A stretch of DNA of 42,806 nt from an uncultured Bacilli bacterium (GTDB lineage Bacteria > Bacillota_I > Bacilli_A > RF39 > UBA660): contig CANQDV010000005.1 of NCBI GenBank assembly GCA_947593955.1, positions 1-42,806 of the forward strand. The letters run 5' to 3'. The notes under the pieces are model-generated. The model was not told where the DNA came from. It worked only from the letters and a program-made list of their open reading frames with translations, and searched no databases. This document shows, one piece after another, positions 10,609 to 21,275 of this stretch. Position 1 is the stretch's first letter; each line of letters starts with the position of its first letter. The position numbers and the translations under genes are program-made.

Positions 10609-11031
10609 CTATTTTCCATAACTATAACTTAAATTACTATTATCTTTTTCCATATTTAATAAATAATTGTATGTATTAATATAAGTCTTATCTATATTAT
10701 TATCTTTAATATCTGCAATCTCGTTTATTATCTTACTAGTAAATATGAGATTTAATTTGTTTTTATGTTCGTCCAAAGTTAATGATTCAAGAGGATAATC
10801 ATCTTGATATTTAATGAAGGCGTCATCGACATCCTCTGGCATAATTTTACGCATCATATTTATATACATAAAGGTAGATTTTTCATCATCCTTAGAAAAG
10901 AAAATATCTTCTACTTCTTTAATGGTAATTTTCCCTTTTTCTAAAAGATAATAAAAGGTCATTCCAAATTTACTAAATTCTGTTAGTCTTTCATTAAGCT
11001 TCATTGTCGTTTGTTTATCCGTTATTAACAT
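10609..11031 (-). CDS. Hypothetical protein between parE and parC
   Basis: Intact 140-aa ORF filling the parE-parC gap. Confidence 0.6.
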   Translation of the reverse strand: MLITDKQTTMKLNERLTEFSKFGMTFYYLLEKGKITIKEVEDIFFSKDDEKSTFMYINMMRKIMPEDVDDAFIKYQDDYPLESLTLDEHKNKLNLIFTSKIINEIADIKDNNIDKTYINTYNYLLNMEKDNSNLSYSYGK

Positions 11032-11048
11032 ACTACCTCACTACTTCC

Positions 11049-12947
11049 TTAAATTTTATATTCGTCTTCTAATGAAAACTCAACATTTTCTTCTATCCAT
11101 TCTTTTCGTGGATCGACACTATCCCCCATCAAAATACTAACTCTTTTTTCAGCCAATGTTGCATCTTCTATCTTTACTCTTATTAAACTTCTAGTTTCAG
11201 GATTCATTGTTGTTTCTGCTAATTGGTCAGCATTCATTTCACCTAATCCTTTATAACGTTGAATCTCACATTTCCTATTCCCTACTTTTTCTTTCATCTC
11301 TTCAATACTATAAGCGTACTCTATCTCTTTACCACAGGTTATTTTAAATAATGGTGGCAGAGCAATATAAAGTTTTCCCGCTTCAACTAAAGGTTTCATA
11401 TATCGATAAAAGAAAGTTAGCAATAAACATTGAATATGAGCACCATCGTCATCAGCATCGGTCATAATTATAACTTTATCATATTCACAATCATCGATTT
11501 CAAAATTTGGTCCATATCCTGCACCAACAGTATATATAATAGTATTTATTTCTTCATTTTTAAAAATATCATCTAACTTAGCTTTTTCAGTATTAATTAC
11601 TTTTCCTCTTAATGGTAAAATGGCCTGAAATTTACGGTCACGGCCTTGCTTAGCAGAACCACCTGCTGAATCTCCCTCAACCAAAAACAATTCGTTTTTT
11701 AATTTATTTCTCGTTTGAGCAGGAGTTAATTTCCCTGACAAAGTTCGTTCCTTTTTATTACTCTTTCCCTTACGAGCCTCATCTCTTGCTCGTCTTGCTG
11801 CTTCCCTTGCTGTTTTACTTTTAAGAGATTTTTCAATAATATCCGTAGCCACACTTTTGTTTTCTTCCAAAAAATATTGCAATTTTTCAGTAACTATGGC
11901 TTCTACTACCGTTCTTGCTGATGGCGTTCCTAATTTACCTTTGGTTTGACCTTCAAATTGTAATAGAGACTCTGGTATTTTAAGACTCATTACAGCCGTA
12001 AGTCCTTCCCTTACGTCGCTTCCTTCAAAGGCCTTATCTTTTCCTTTGATATAGCCATTATTTTTAGCATAATCATTAAATACTCTCGTAAGGGCTGTTT
12101 TAAAACCTACTTCGTGACTTCCTCCATCAATTGTTTTAACATTATTGACAAAAGAAACGATATTTTCATTGTAAGTATCATTGTATTGCATAGCAATATC
12201 TACTTCAATATTATCTTTTATACCTTCAAAATTAATTACTTTATGCAAAACATTTTTGTCTTCATTTAAATAAGAAACAAATTCCTCTAATCCTTTTTCA
12301 TAACAGTATTTATTAACACGAGCAGTCTCTTCGTCAATAACCTCTATTGTTAAACCTTTTATTAAAAAGGCTGATTCTTGCATACGTTCACAGATAGTCG
12401 TAAAGGAAAAAGTAGTATTAGAAAAGATAGTATCATCTGGTAAAAAGTGAACAGTAGTTCCTGTACGATTAGTTGTACCAATTTCTTTTAATGGTATAGC
12501 TGTTTTACCACCATTTTCAAATCTAATATAATATTCTTTTTTATCACGTTTAATATTTACTTCCATCCATTTGCTTAATGCATTAACGACACTGGCACCC
12601 ACGCCATGTAGGCCTCCAGATACTTTATATCCCGAGCTTTCAAATTTACCTCCCGCATGTAATACAGTATATATTACTTCAGGAGTAGACATGCCTGAAG
12701 AATGCATTCCCGTAGGAACTCCACGTCCATGATCTTCGACACTGACACTGCCATCTTTATGCAATGTAATTCTAATTAAATCACCATAACCATTTATCAT
12801 TTCATCGATAGAATTATCGACAATTTCCCAAACAAGATGATGTAATCCTCTCCTATCAGTAGATCCAATATACATTCCAGGACGTTTTCTAACCGCTTCC
12901 AAACCTTCTAGAATTTTAATGGAACTCTCATCATATTTTAATGCCAT
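11049..12947 (-). CDS. parE: DNA topoisomerase IV subunit B
   Basis: GHKL ATPase and TOPRIM motifs: 'VRKRPGMYIGSTD', 'EGDSAGGSAKQGRDRKFQAILPLRGKVINTEKA', 'MTDADDDGAHI'. Confidence 0.9.
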   Translation of the reverse strand: MALKYDESSIKILEGLEAVRKRPGMYIGSTDRRGLHHLVWEIVDNSIDEMINGYGDLIRITLHKDGSVSVEDHGRGVPTGMHSSGMSTPEVIYTVLHAGGKFESSGYKVSGGLHGVGASVVNALSKWMEVNIKRDKKEYYIRFENGGKTAIPLKEIGTTNRTGTTVHFLPDDTIFSNTTFSFTTICERMQESAFLIKGLTIEVIDEETARVNKYCYEKGLEEFVSYLNEDKNVLHKVINFEGIKDNIEVDIAMQYNDTYNENIVSFVNNVKTIDGGSHEVGFKTALTRVFNDYAKNNGYIKGKDKAFEGSDVREGLTAVMSLKIPESLLQFEGQTKGKLGTPSARTVVEAIVTEKLQYFLEENKSVATDIIEKSLKSKTAREAARRARDEARKGKSNKKERTLSGKLTPAQTRNKLKNELFLVEGDSAGGSAKQGRDRKFQAILPLRGKVINTEKAKLDDIFKNEEINTIIYTVGAGYGPNFEIDDCEYDKVIIMTDADDDGAHIQCLLLTFFYRYMKPLVEAGKLYIALPPLFKITCGKEIEYAYSIEEMKEKVGNRKCEIQRYKGLGEMNADQLAETTMNPETRSLIRVKIEDATLAEKRVSILMGDSVDPRKEWIEENVEFSLEDEYKI

Positions 12948-13061
12948 ACTATCATCTCCTAATACATTATAACAAATCTTATAATTAAAAAAAAGAAGAT
13001 TTGACTTTTTTTGACAATGATAAACGTTAAAAATGAAGTCATTTAGTATAATTATTTATTA

Positions 13062-13886
13062 TTATAATTTTTTCTTTAAAACTTTACTTTGTGATTCATT
13101 TTCCATACTATTAACATAATCAAATAAAGTTAATCTTTCATAAGTTCCAGCTGATTCATCATTCAATACTGTCTTTTTGGGTTCAGGATCATCTTTAGAC
13201 TTAATCTCTTTATTCTTGCTATTTATTTCATATTTTTGTTTTAAAACAAACATTTCTCTATAATCACGATAATAACAAAGCTTATTCATTAAACTTCTTT
13301 TTAAATATTCTAATTCGTTATTAAGTTCACTATCTCCCATATAGCCAATAGAATCTAATGACCTTTGACAAAATTTTAATTTATTAATAAGCTCCAATGT
13401 ATAATTAGATAATTTACTGGTTTTATTAAAACTACTATTTTTAATAAAACTATAAAATTCTTCATTAGATAAAATTAATTCCATCATTTTATTAATCATC
13501 TCATAATTATTAACTTTATCTTGCTCGACATTGGCTAAATCAGATGATAATTCTTGGTTATTATAATAAATATTTAATGAATTCATATAATTATTATACA
13601 TATATCCAATAAATATTTTATGTAAATTATATCCAGAGTAAGCAAATATTTTTTTATCGACATATTTATCAAATAGATCAAATAAAGAAGTAGAAGGCGC
13701 AACAATTCTATCAATATCTGATAATAAATTTTTCTTTACTATTACTCCTTTATCTTGTGCAATATCAGTATATTTTTTTATTCTTATGGTCTCTTGTTTA
13801 TCACCATTAAAATGAATAATGTATTGACTTGATTCGTAATTTGGTTCAAAGATGAGCATATATTTTTTTGATACTTCTTTTTTCAT
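13062..13886 (-). CDS. Uncharacterised protein preceded by a poly-G tract
   Basis: 274-aa ORF, no recognised family. Confidence 0.6.
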   Translation of the reverse strand: MKKEVSKKYMLIFEPNYESSQYIIHFNGDKQETIRIKKYTDIAQDKGVIVKKNLLSDIDRIVAPSTSLFDLFDKYVDKKIFAYSGYNLHKIFIGYMYNNYMNSLNIYYNNQELSSDLANVEQDKVNNYEMINKMMELILSNEEFYSFIKNSSFNKTSKLSNYTLELINKLKFCQRSLDSIGYMGDSELNNELEYLKRSLMNKLCYYRDYREMFVLKQKYEINSKNKEIKSKDDPEPKKTVLNDESAGTYERLTLFDYVNSMENESQSKVLKKKL

Positions 13887-13891
13887 ATTAT

Positions 13892-13903
13892 CCCCCCCCC
13901 CCC
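13892..13903 (-). repeat. Homopolymeric tract (G)12 on the coding strand, Shine-Dalgarno position of 13062..13886
   Basis: Twelve consecutive C on plus strand ending 5 nt upstream of the ATG at 13884-13886. Confidence 0.9.
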
Positions 13904-13957
13904 ATCATTTACACTTATTATAAATTAAAGTTAATAAATCGTCAAAATTTATTTTAT

Positions 13958-16132
13958 TTATATTTGATTAGGATTAAAATCTATATCAATTTTAATTTTA
14001 TTGTTACTTTTATAATAATCTATTATTTTATTTAACGTCATATATAGTTTATCTTCTTTTTTGTATTTTATAATTATTTGAAAACGATAATTATTATTTA
14101 CTTTAAAAATATTACTAATACTAGGCCCTAAAATAATACTTGCAGTTAAATTATTATTTAAATTATGAGCTATTTTATTAGCTTCATTTTTAGCTAATTC
14201 ATAATCACTACTAATTATTTTGATAGATACTAAATAATAATAAGGTGGATATCCTAGTTTTTTTCTTATATTCATTTCGGCTTTAAAAAAGCTACTATAG
14301 TTATGATTTTTAGCTAAATATATGGCATAATGATCGGGATTAAAGGTTTGAATAATTACCTCTCCTTTTTTATCACCACGACCACTTCTTCCTGATACCT
14401 GACAAAGAAGTTGGAATGTATCTTCACTGCTTTTATAATTAGGTATCATTAAACTTGTATCAGCATTTATAACCCCAACTAAAGTTACATTAGCAAAATC
14501 TAATCCTTTAGCAATCATTTGGGTACCAAGCAAAATATCGTATTTGTAATCTTTGAAATCATTAATTATTTTTTCATGAGCTCCTTTTTTAGAAGTAGTA
14601 TCATAGTCCATTCTCACCACTCGACAATCAAACATTTTATGCAATTCTTCTTCTATTTTCTCAGTACCCACTCCTAAATTTTTCATAGCATCTTCATGGC
14701 ATTTAGGACAAGTTATACTATATTTAGTCGCATATCCACAATAGTGACATCTAAGCATATTAGAACTCTTATGATAAGTTAAAGTAATATCACAAGATGG
14801 GCATTTCTCCACATGACCACAATTAGAACAAGTTATAAATGAAGAATATCCTCTTCTATTAAGCAACAAAATTATTTGTTCTTTTTTGTCTAATCGCATC
14901 TTAATCGCTTCTATAAGCTTATCAGAAAAATATCTTCCTTTTTTTCTTTCCTGATTCATATCAATTATTTCCACATTCGGTAAAGTTCTATTACCAATAC
15001 GATTAGGTAGACTTACCAATTTATAAATACCTTTTAAAGCTTTAGCATATGTAGTTAAGCTAGGTGTCGCACTACCAAGCACTACTAAACTATGATGATA
15101 TTTACTACGTTCGATAGCAATATCTATAGCATTATATTTAGGATTATTATCTTGCTTATAAGAAGGAGTATGCTCTTCGTCAATAACAAATAAACCAATA
15201 TTAGTTAAAGGAGCAAAAACAGCACTGCGAGCACCAATAACTATTTTTACTTCACCACGAGCAATCTTACGATATTCATCATATTTTTCACCTTCGGATA
15301 ATTTACTATGTAAAATAGCTATATTTTCAGCAAATCTTTTCTTAAATCTTTCAACTAATTGAGGTGTCAATGAAATTTCTGGTACTAGCACAATTGATGA
15401 TTTACCTTGTTTTAACATATTCTCTATTAATTCCATATATACTTCTGTTTTACCACTACCAGTGACTCCATGAAGTAAATATGTTACTTCCTTACCATTA
15501 TCTTTTAAAATAGTATTCACTACTTTACTTTGTTCAGCAGTTAAAGGATATTTAAAAATTTCCGCAGATCCTTTTGTTTCAAAGCGATATACTTCCTCTA
15601 TTGTTTCTTTTAAAATTTTTTTATTTAATAATGTTTTTAAAGCACTAATCGAAATTTTATTTAATTCTATTTTATTTACTTTCTTATTTTTCAAAACGGT
15701 ATCAATTATTATTTTCTGTTTTTCATTAAAAGTATAACTAGGTATATCACTGTTATCAATATTAAGTTCAATTATTTTAAGCATTTTTTTAGGAACTACT
15801 GTACCATTACTTGCTTTTAAAGCTTTAGGTAGCATAACTTGATAACATGAAATCAAAGTTGCTAAAGTATCTTTCTGCATTTTTTTACCTAATTCTAATA
15901 ATTCGTCATTTAATACAATATCATCATCTACTATATCAATAATTTCCTTCATCTCAGAAATTTCTATTTTATTCTTAATATTTAACACAAAACCTTCTAA
16001 AATTTGATGTCCAAAAGGAACAGTAACTCTTATCCCTATTTGGATATTATTTTGTAAACGTTCAGGAATAATATAATCAAAAACACGATCAATATTTTTA
16101 CTTGATATTTCCACTAGAACTTCAGCAATCAT
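13958..16132 (-). CDS. priA: Primosomal protein N' (replication restart helicase)
   Basis: 'LLHGVTGSGKTEVYMELI', 'VIDEEHTPSYKQ', zinc cysteines 'CSNCGHVEKCPSCD...CHYCGY...CPKC', 'GTQMIAKGLDF'. Confidence 0.96.
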   Translation of the reverse strand: MIAEVLVEISSKNIDRVFDYIIPERLQNNIQIGIRVTVPFGHQILEGFVLNIKNKIEISEMKEIIDIVDDDIVLNDELLELGKKMQKDTLATLISCYQVMLPKALKASNGTVVPKKMLKIIELNIDNSDIPSYTFNEKQKIIIDTVLKNKKVNKIELNKISISALKTLLNKKILKETIEEVYRFETKGSAEIFKYPLTAEQSKVVNTILKDNGKEVTYLLHGVTGSGKTEVYMELIENMLKQGKSSIVLVPEISLTPQLVERFKKRFAENIAILHSKLSEGEKYDEYRKIARGEVKIVIGARSAVFAPLTNIGLFVIDEEHTPSYKQDNNPKYNAIDIAIERSKYHHSLVVLGSATPSLTTYAKALKGIYKLVSLPNRIGNRTLPNVEIIDMNQERKKGRYFSDKLIEAIKMRLDKKEQIILLLNRRGYSSFITCSNCGHVEKCPSCDITLTYHKSSNMLRCHYCGYATKYSITCPKCHEDAMKNLGVGTEKIEEELHKMFDCRVVRMDYDTTSKKGAHEKIINDFKDYKYDILLGTQMIAKGLDFANVTLVGVINADTSLMIPNYKSSEDTFQLLCQVSGRSGRGDKKGEVIIQTFNPDHYAIYLAKNHNYSSFFKAEMNIRKKLGYPPYYYLVSIKIISSDYELAKNEANKIAHNLNNNLTASIILGPSISNIFKVNNNYRFQIIIKYKKEDKLYMTLNKIIDYYKSNNKIKIDIDFNPNQI

Positions 16133-16158
16133 ATTATCCCTCCAAAATAATTATACAA

Positions 16159-16196
16159 AAAAAAATAATAGAAAGCTATAATCTATTATTTTTTTA
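16159..16196 (-). terminator. Rho-independent terminator
   Basis: AATAATAGA...TCTATTATT followed by U-run on minus strand. Confidence 0.55.
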
Positions 16197-16199
16197 CTT

Positions 16200-18593
16200 T
16201 TATTTTGTTTTCTGAATAGGCGTTTCCTGTGATAAAGGGCCATAATTACCATATAAAGCATTAAAAGCATCTTCTAATGATATATTGTCAACATAATCAA
16301 CAGGTTCATCTATAATAGGTGGTACCCAAGGTTCTTCCCCATTTGGATAATCAGATAATTCTGGATCTTCTGATTGAGAAGGCGGAGTATTAGGAGTTTC
16401 ATTATCCTTATTCTCATCCTTATTATCATCGTCGTTATCGTTTTTACCTTCATCTACAACTTCTGTTGGAGGTAAATTTTTTACAGCTTCATTATAGGCT
16501 TTTTCAGCATCAGATCTTAATTGATCTCCAAATGTACGAGCCGTCTTTAATTCATTGTCTACCTCATCACCAAAAGTTTTTCTATAAGTATCCATAAGTT
16601 GTTTATATAAATCCCCATAGTTAGAAGCAACATAAGATTTTTCTTTGTCAGAAAGAGAATCAATAAATTTAATAACTACATCATCTCTTTGTCCTACTAT
16701 ACTATTTAAATAATCTTGAATTTGCTTGTCATTATGGTTAATTTCATTAGCCCCATCACCGAATGCTTCAGCATGAGCTACAATATTGAACAATGACAAT
16801 TTAGTAGTATCTACTACCTCATTATTAAATGGATTTACTATAGTTTTACCGTATTTATAAGCTCCTTCTTTTTCAACATAATCGTTAGCGTCATAAATAC
16901 CTTGTTTTTGTAATTCAGCACTCAAAGCATCAACTTTTCTTAATAAATTTTCTTGCCATTCAACATCTTCTTTTTCGCTAGGTGTTAAATCTTCCTTATC
17001 AACTTGCTCTTCAACTACATCAGTATGCTCTTCTACCACAGTACCATGTTCTTTAACATAATCATCTTTTTCTTTTTCAGGCAATTTTTCATATTCGTCT
17101 TTGCTAATATTATAATCTTCATTTTTTTCTACTTCAGGTATTGGCAAGAATCTATTATTCATAAGAGCAATAACATCATCATGATCCAAGATATTCATAC
17201 CTTGGTTAAGCAAACTAGTGATATTATTTACTGTTTCTTTACGTTCTTCTAATTCAGCAATTTTATCTTTGTTTTCTTCTTTATCTGCAGTATTAATTGC
17301 TCCCATTATTTGCTTATACATATTAAATTGATCCATATTTTCTTCAATTTCACCGAATGAAGAAGCACATAAACTCTTGTCATTAAGTTCTCCAACTAAA
17401 GTGAAAGTTGGATCTTGTAAAACATCGTTTAATACAGCATTTCCTTCTAATAATTTAGCTCTTTGAGTACCTGCAACAATTGCACCATTACCATATTGAG
17501 CTTTTTCATCAGCACTTACATTATGTACAGTATTATAATCAGGAACGTTTCTTGTTGCTAATTGGTTTCCAAAATGGAATGCTGTAGCCATACGAGCAAC
17601 AGAGTCATTATTGATTTCATCATATGAACCAGTCATTCCTTCATATGTATAATCATAGTATAATGTTTTTAAAACAGCATCAGATGTTTCTATTGATGGA
17701 TTAGCATTGAAAGCCAATACAACATTTTCGTGTTTTTCAAAAAACTCTCTTGCTTGTTCATCTTCAATTAATGAAGAAATTCCACTAGGTTCAACAGCAT
17801 TCATTCCATATGCAGCTAATTTCAAGTAAACTCTATCCATTGCCTTATAAATGCCGTTGGCATCTAATTTTAAAGTTCCAATTTGAGTTAAATCACCAAA
17901 GATATTATATAATTGCTCAGGAGTATAATTATTAAATGCTATTTTGGCAGCAATTAAATCTTCAGCAGAAAATTGTAAATCAACTTTGTCAGTATCTAAT
18001 TTAAAATTATTAGCCTTAGTCATTTGATTATTTATATTTTGAATTGAAGTAAGAACATCATTAAAGAACTTCTTACCATCTTCATTTAATGAATTGATTA
18101 AATCCTCAGCTTCATTTAAAAGATCATTGTTATTGTTATTATTGTTGTTTTGTTCTGAAACAACTTTTTTATTTACCGCATTTGCTCCTGCTGTAATAGC
18201 AGCTATAGCAGCAAGGCCACCTAATCCTGTTACTACGGCGCGACGTTTGGCACTAGTTTTATAATGTTCATCTTCAGCCAATTCATCTTCTTCATCATAT
18301 ATTGGATCAACAGGATCTGCAACTGGACTAGTATATAATTCAGCATCAAGTTTTTCATGATCGTCTTTATCAATACATTCAAAAACTCCATCTTCTTTTG
18401 CATTTCTTAATAATTCTTCGCCAGTTGCACCTTTAACGCCAATATTTTTCAAAAATTTATAAATCTCATATTGATCTACTTTTCCATTATAATTATGTTC
18501 TTCAACTACTTCACCAGTTGATTGATCTACAACATACACTTTATCAAAATTTCCATCATCTTTATTATATGTTAATATCAATTTATAATTCAT
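16200..18593 (-). CDS. Large membrane-anchored hypothetical protein with poly-Asn linker
   Basis: 797-aa ORF; cytosolic acidic N-terminus, single TM (GLGGLAAIAAITAGANAV), NNNNNNNN, acidic/Pro-rich C-terminus. Confidence 0.65.
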   Translation of the reverse strand: MNYKLILTYNKDDGNFDKVYVVDQSTGEVVEEHNYNGKVDQYEIYKFLKNIGVKGATGEELLRNAKEDGVFECIDKDDHEKLDAELYTSPVADPVDPIYDEEDELAEDEHYKTSAKRRAVVTGLGGLAAIAAITAGANAVNKKVVSEQNNNNNNNNDLLNEAEDLINSLNEDGKKFFNDVLTSIQNINNQMTKANNFKLDTDKVDLQFSAEDLIAAKIAFNNYTPEQLYNIFGDLTQIGTLKLDANGIYKAMDRVYLKLAAYGMNAVEPSGISSLIEDEQAREFFEKHENVVLAFNANPSIETSDAVLKTLYYDYTYEGMTGSYDEINNDSVARMATAFHFGNQLATRNVPDYNTVHNVSADEKAQYGNGAIVAGTQRAKLLEGNAVLNDVLQDPTFTLVGELNDKSLCASSFGEIEENMDQFNMYKQIMGAINTADKEENKDKIAELEERKETVNNITSLLNQGMNILDHDDVIALMNNRFLPIPEVEKNEDYNISKDEYEKLPEKEKDDYVKEHGTVVEEHTDVVEEQVDKEDLTPSEKEDVEWQENLLRKVDALSAELQKQGIYDANDYVEKEGAYKYGKTIVNPFNNEVVDTTKLSLFNIVAHAEAFGDGANEINHNDKQIQDYLNSIVGQRDDVVIKFIDSLSDKEKSYVASNYGDLYKQLMDTYRKTFGDEVDNELKTARTFGDQLRSDAEKAYNEAVKNLPPTEVVDEGKNDNDDDNKDENKDNETPNTPPSQSEDPELSDYPNGEEPWVPPIIDEPVDYVDNISLEDAFNALYGNYGPLSQETPIQKTK

Positions 18594-18609
18594 TTATATC
18601 ACCCCTTCA

Positions 18610-20952
18610 TTAATTAACTAGTCTATAGTTACCAGTCATTTTATAGCCAGCATTAATTAGTGATAAATCATTGTAAGAACTCCACTTAATATCAGTATAT
18701 GCAGCACTTATTAATGAACGATATCTAATACGATAAGTATATACAGTTGTTTCAACAAGCTTCTTATCATATCCAGCGATTGTTCTAAATGTATTATATA
18801 CTTTTAATGGTCTATTTTCATAAGAACTACATTTTACTGTTACACCACTAGTTGAAGTTAAAGTATCTTCGGCAGTAACTGTATAAACATTTCTACTGTA
18901 TCTCTTCCATAATATCTTACCTGGTTCAGTAGTACATTTACCATTACATTCATCACTTTCAATATTAACTAATTCATATTTAAATCTTACAGTATCAGAT
19001 GGCACTACTGAGCTATCCAATGTAACATAAGAATCAAATTTCCAACCATCAGAAACTTGTATAGCATATGTAGTCGTTGTATTAGATTGTTTACGATAAT
19101 AATTGTAACCTGCACAAGTTTTTACAGCAACACTATCAGATTCAACAATACGATCAACATATCTAGCATTTCCTACTTCGTATTTTTTAACTGTAGTCTT
19201 TCCTAAATCTTCAGTTTCAGATAAACCATCACTTGATAATCCCCATTTTGGTGGATTACTAGGATTATATTCTTTTGTTTGCCATTCTCCCCAATTACTA
19301 TAAGCAGCAGCTATTTGTTTAGCATACTCATATTCATATGTTAATGCTACTTTTGTAATTTTGGTGTTACAAGTACTTGTATTACCAGCTTTATCTTTTA
19401 CATATCCAATTACATTATGTGTACCATTATTAGTAATTGTTAATTTATCAGTACTATTATATGTAGGATTGTTACCTACAGAAATTCCATAAGCTCCTAC
19501 ACCACTAGTTGCATCAGTTTTAGATTTAAATCCGACAACAACATCACTTATATAATTTCCGCTATTATTTTTAGTACCACTTAATACGGTTAATTCACAG
19601 TTAGGTCTAGTGGCATCTCTTTTTATTTCAATACTACAAGTTGCAGTATTTCCATTAGAATCTTTGACATATCCTTTTATAACAAAGTTACCATCACTAT
19701 TTACAGTATATGATGAATTGTTATTATAAGTAGTAGTTGGCCCAATACCAAATGAAGTAATTGTTGCTCCATTAGTTGAGGTTTTACTCTTAAATCCAAT
19801 ATTAACATTACTTACATACCAATTATTTAATCCCATAGTTCCAGAAGTAACTTGTAAACCACAAGAAGGTTTTGAATTAGTACTTGTTGGTGTTTTTTTA
19901 GTAACAGTTATATCACATGTCTTAGTATTTCCAGCAGCATCTTTTACAAATCCATAAACTTTAGTTGTACCATCTTTACCAACTATATAAGTAGATTTAT
20001 TATTATAATTTGGTTTTGAATTAATATCTAATCCAAATGACTTAACACCACTAGTTACATCAGTTTTAGAACTAAATCCTATTGTAACATCGCTAACATA
20101 ACTTCCATTAGCGGCAGTAGATCCACTTAATACAGTTAAACCACATGTTGGCGCTACTGCATCTTTCTTAACATCTATACTACAAACAGCAGTTTTTCCA
20201 TTAGAATCTTTGACATAACCATATACTGTCGTTACTCCATCTTTAGTAACAGTATAAGTATCTTTACCATCATAATTACTAGATGTACCTATACCATAAT
20301 TAGTAATTTTTGCACCTGTAGCATTAGTTGTTTTACTCTTAAATTTGACAACAACATCGCCCAAATACCATCCATTTTCTCCAGCCTTACCTGATGAAAC
20401 AGTCAATGAACAAGAAGGCCCTTTAGGTTGCGTTTGTGGTTGTGGTTGTGATTGTTGTCCTGGCTTTGTTGGTTGTTCTGGAGTAGAAGGTGTTGGTTCT
20501 TCTTCTTCCTTTTTCTCACAAATATCAGTAGTACAATATGAATAGCATCCAAGATATACTACAATTTCATCTTCTTGACCTTTACATTTCAAATGAACTG
20601 TCATTTGATATTCAGTTTCTAGTTTTTCCAATGTAACATATGAATTTTTTACATCACATGTATCCCCATTCTTATCAGTAAAAGGTAACAATAACTTTAA
20701 ATCTAGCATTTCTTGTAGTGTTAAAGTTACTTTATCTCCTACTTTTTGTGGCAATCTTTCCGTTGTAAAGTAATTTATTGCCGCATCTTTCATTGTTTGT
20801 ACATTAGCATTAAATATACTATTATTAATTCCTTCCATATTAGGAATTGGTAATAACCATAATAAAAGTAATACAAATATTATAATTAATACTAATTTAA
20901 TTAGGAAATCTCTAATAGGAAATCCTTTTTTTTCTTCATATTCAGTATACAT
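18610..20952 (-). CDS. Surface protein with pseudopilin-like N-terminus and four Ig-like repeats
   Basis: N-terminal TM followed by 'NVQTMKDAAINYFTTERLPQKVGDKVTLTLQEMLDLKLLLPF', Pro/Gln-rich linker, four Cys-containing repeats of about 90 aa. Confidence 0.75.
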   Translation of the reverse strand: MYTEYEEKKGFPIRDFLIKLVLIIIFVLLLLWLLPIPNMEGINNSIFNANVQTMKDAAINYFTTERLPQKVGDKVTLTLQEMLDLKLLLPFTDKNGDTCDVKNSYVTLEKLETEYQMTVHLKCKGQEDEIVVYLGCYSYCTTDICEKKEEEEPTPSTPEQPTKPGQQSQPQPQTQPKGPSCSLTVSSGKAGENGWYLGDVVVKFKSKTTNATGAKITNYGIGTSSNYDGKDTYTVTKDGVTTVYGYVKDSNGKTAVCSIDVKKDAVAPTCGLTVLSGSTAANGSYVSDVTIGFSSKTDVTSGVKSFGLDINSKPNYNNKSTYIVGKDGTTKVYGFVKDAAGNTKTCDITVTKKTPTSTNSKPSCGLQVTSGTMGLNNWYVSNVNIGFKSKTSTNGATITSFGIGPTTTYNNNSSYTVNSDGNFVIKGYVKDSNGNTATCSIEIKRDATRPNCELTVLSGTKNNSGNYISDVVVGFKSKTDATSGVGAYGISVGNNPTYNSTDKLTITNNGTHNVIGYVKDKAGNTSTCNTKITKVALTYEYEYAKQIAAAYSNWGEWQTKEYNPSNPPKWGLSSDGLSETEDLGKTTVKKYEVGNARYVDRIVESDSVAVKTCAGYNYYRKQSNTTTTYAIQVSDGWKFDSYVTLDSSVVPSDTVRFKYELVNIESDECNGKCTTEPGKILWKRYSRNVYTVTAEDTLTSTSGVTVKCSSYENRPLKVYNTFRTIAGYDKKLVETTVYTYRIRYRSLISAAYTDIKWSSYNDLSLINAGYKMTGNYRLVN
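19351..20418 (-). repeat. Four tandem Ig-like domain repeats (about 85-94 aa each)
   Basis: Recurring 'P.C.L.V.SG....GWY..DV.VGFKSKT....G..YVKD..GNT.TC' within the 18610..20952 protein. Confidence 0.85.
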
Positions 20953-21275
20953 TAATAATTCCCCCTAACGTTATGCTGCTTATCATAGCATATTTTACTT
21001 TTTTTGTCAATGTTATAATCCGATAGTTGTACCAAAGTACAGCCAGCATTAAACATATCAAGTCCATAGTCTACTACTTTCTTTTCATTTTTTAGCACAT
21101 TATACACTTCCTTTTTTAATATTCCTTTCCCAATTCCATGGATAATAATTAATTCTTTATTACCTAATTTATAATTATCTTCTAAGAACTCCTTAACCAT
21201 TATTCTAGCACTGTCTTTATTTTCTCCGTGCAAATCTAGTTTAGGTAGATTGGCTCGGCCTACTACATTCATCAT
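20952..21275 (-). CDS. Smr-domain protein
   Basis: 'LDLHGENKDSARIMVKEFL' and 'IIHGIGKGILKKEV' motifs. Confidence 0.85.
   Translation of the reverse strand: MMNVVGRANLPKLDLHGENKDSARIMVKEFLEDNYKLGNKELIIIHGIGKGILKKEVYNVLKNEKKVVDYGLDMFNAGCTLVQLSDYNIDKKSKICYDKQHNVRGNY

Noticed and set aside
17004-17252. Plus-strand Phe-rich ORF (likewise 2503, 5919, 6908, 20345, 22878, 30149, 32613, 32906, 35325, 38247, 39237 plus-strand ORFs)
   Set aside because: Antisense shadows of longer supported minus-strand CDSs.
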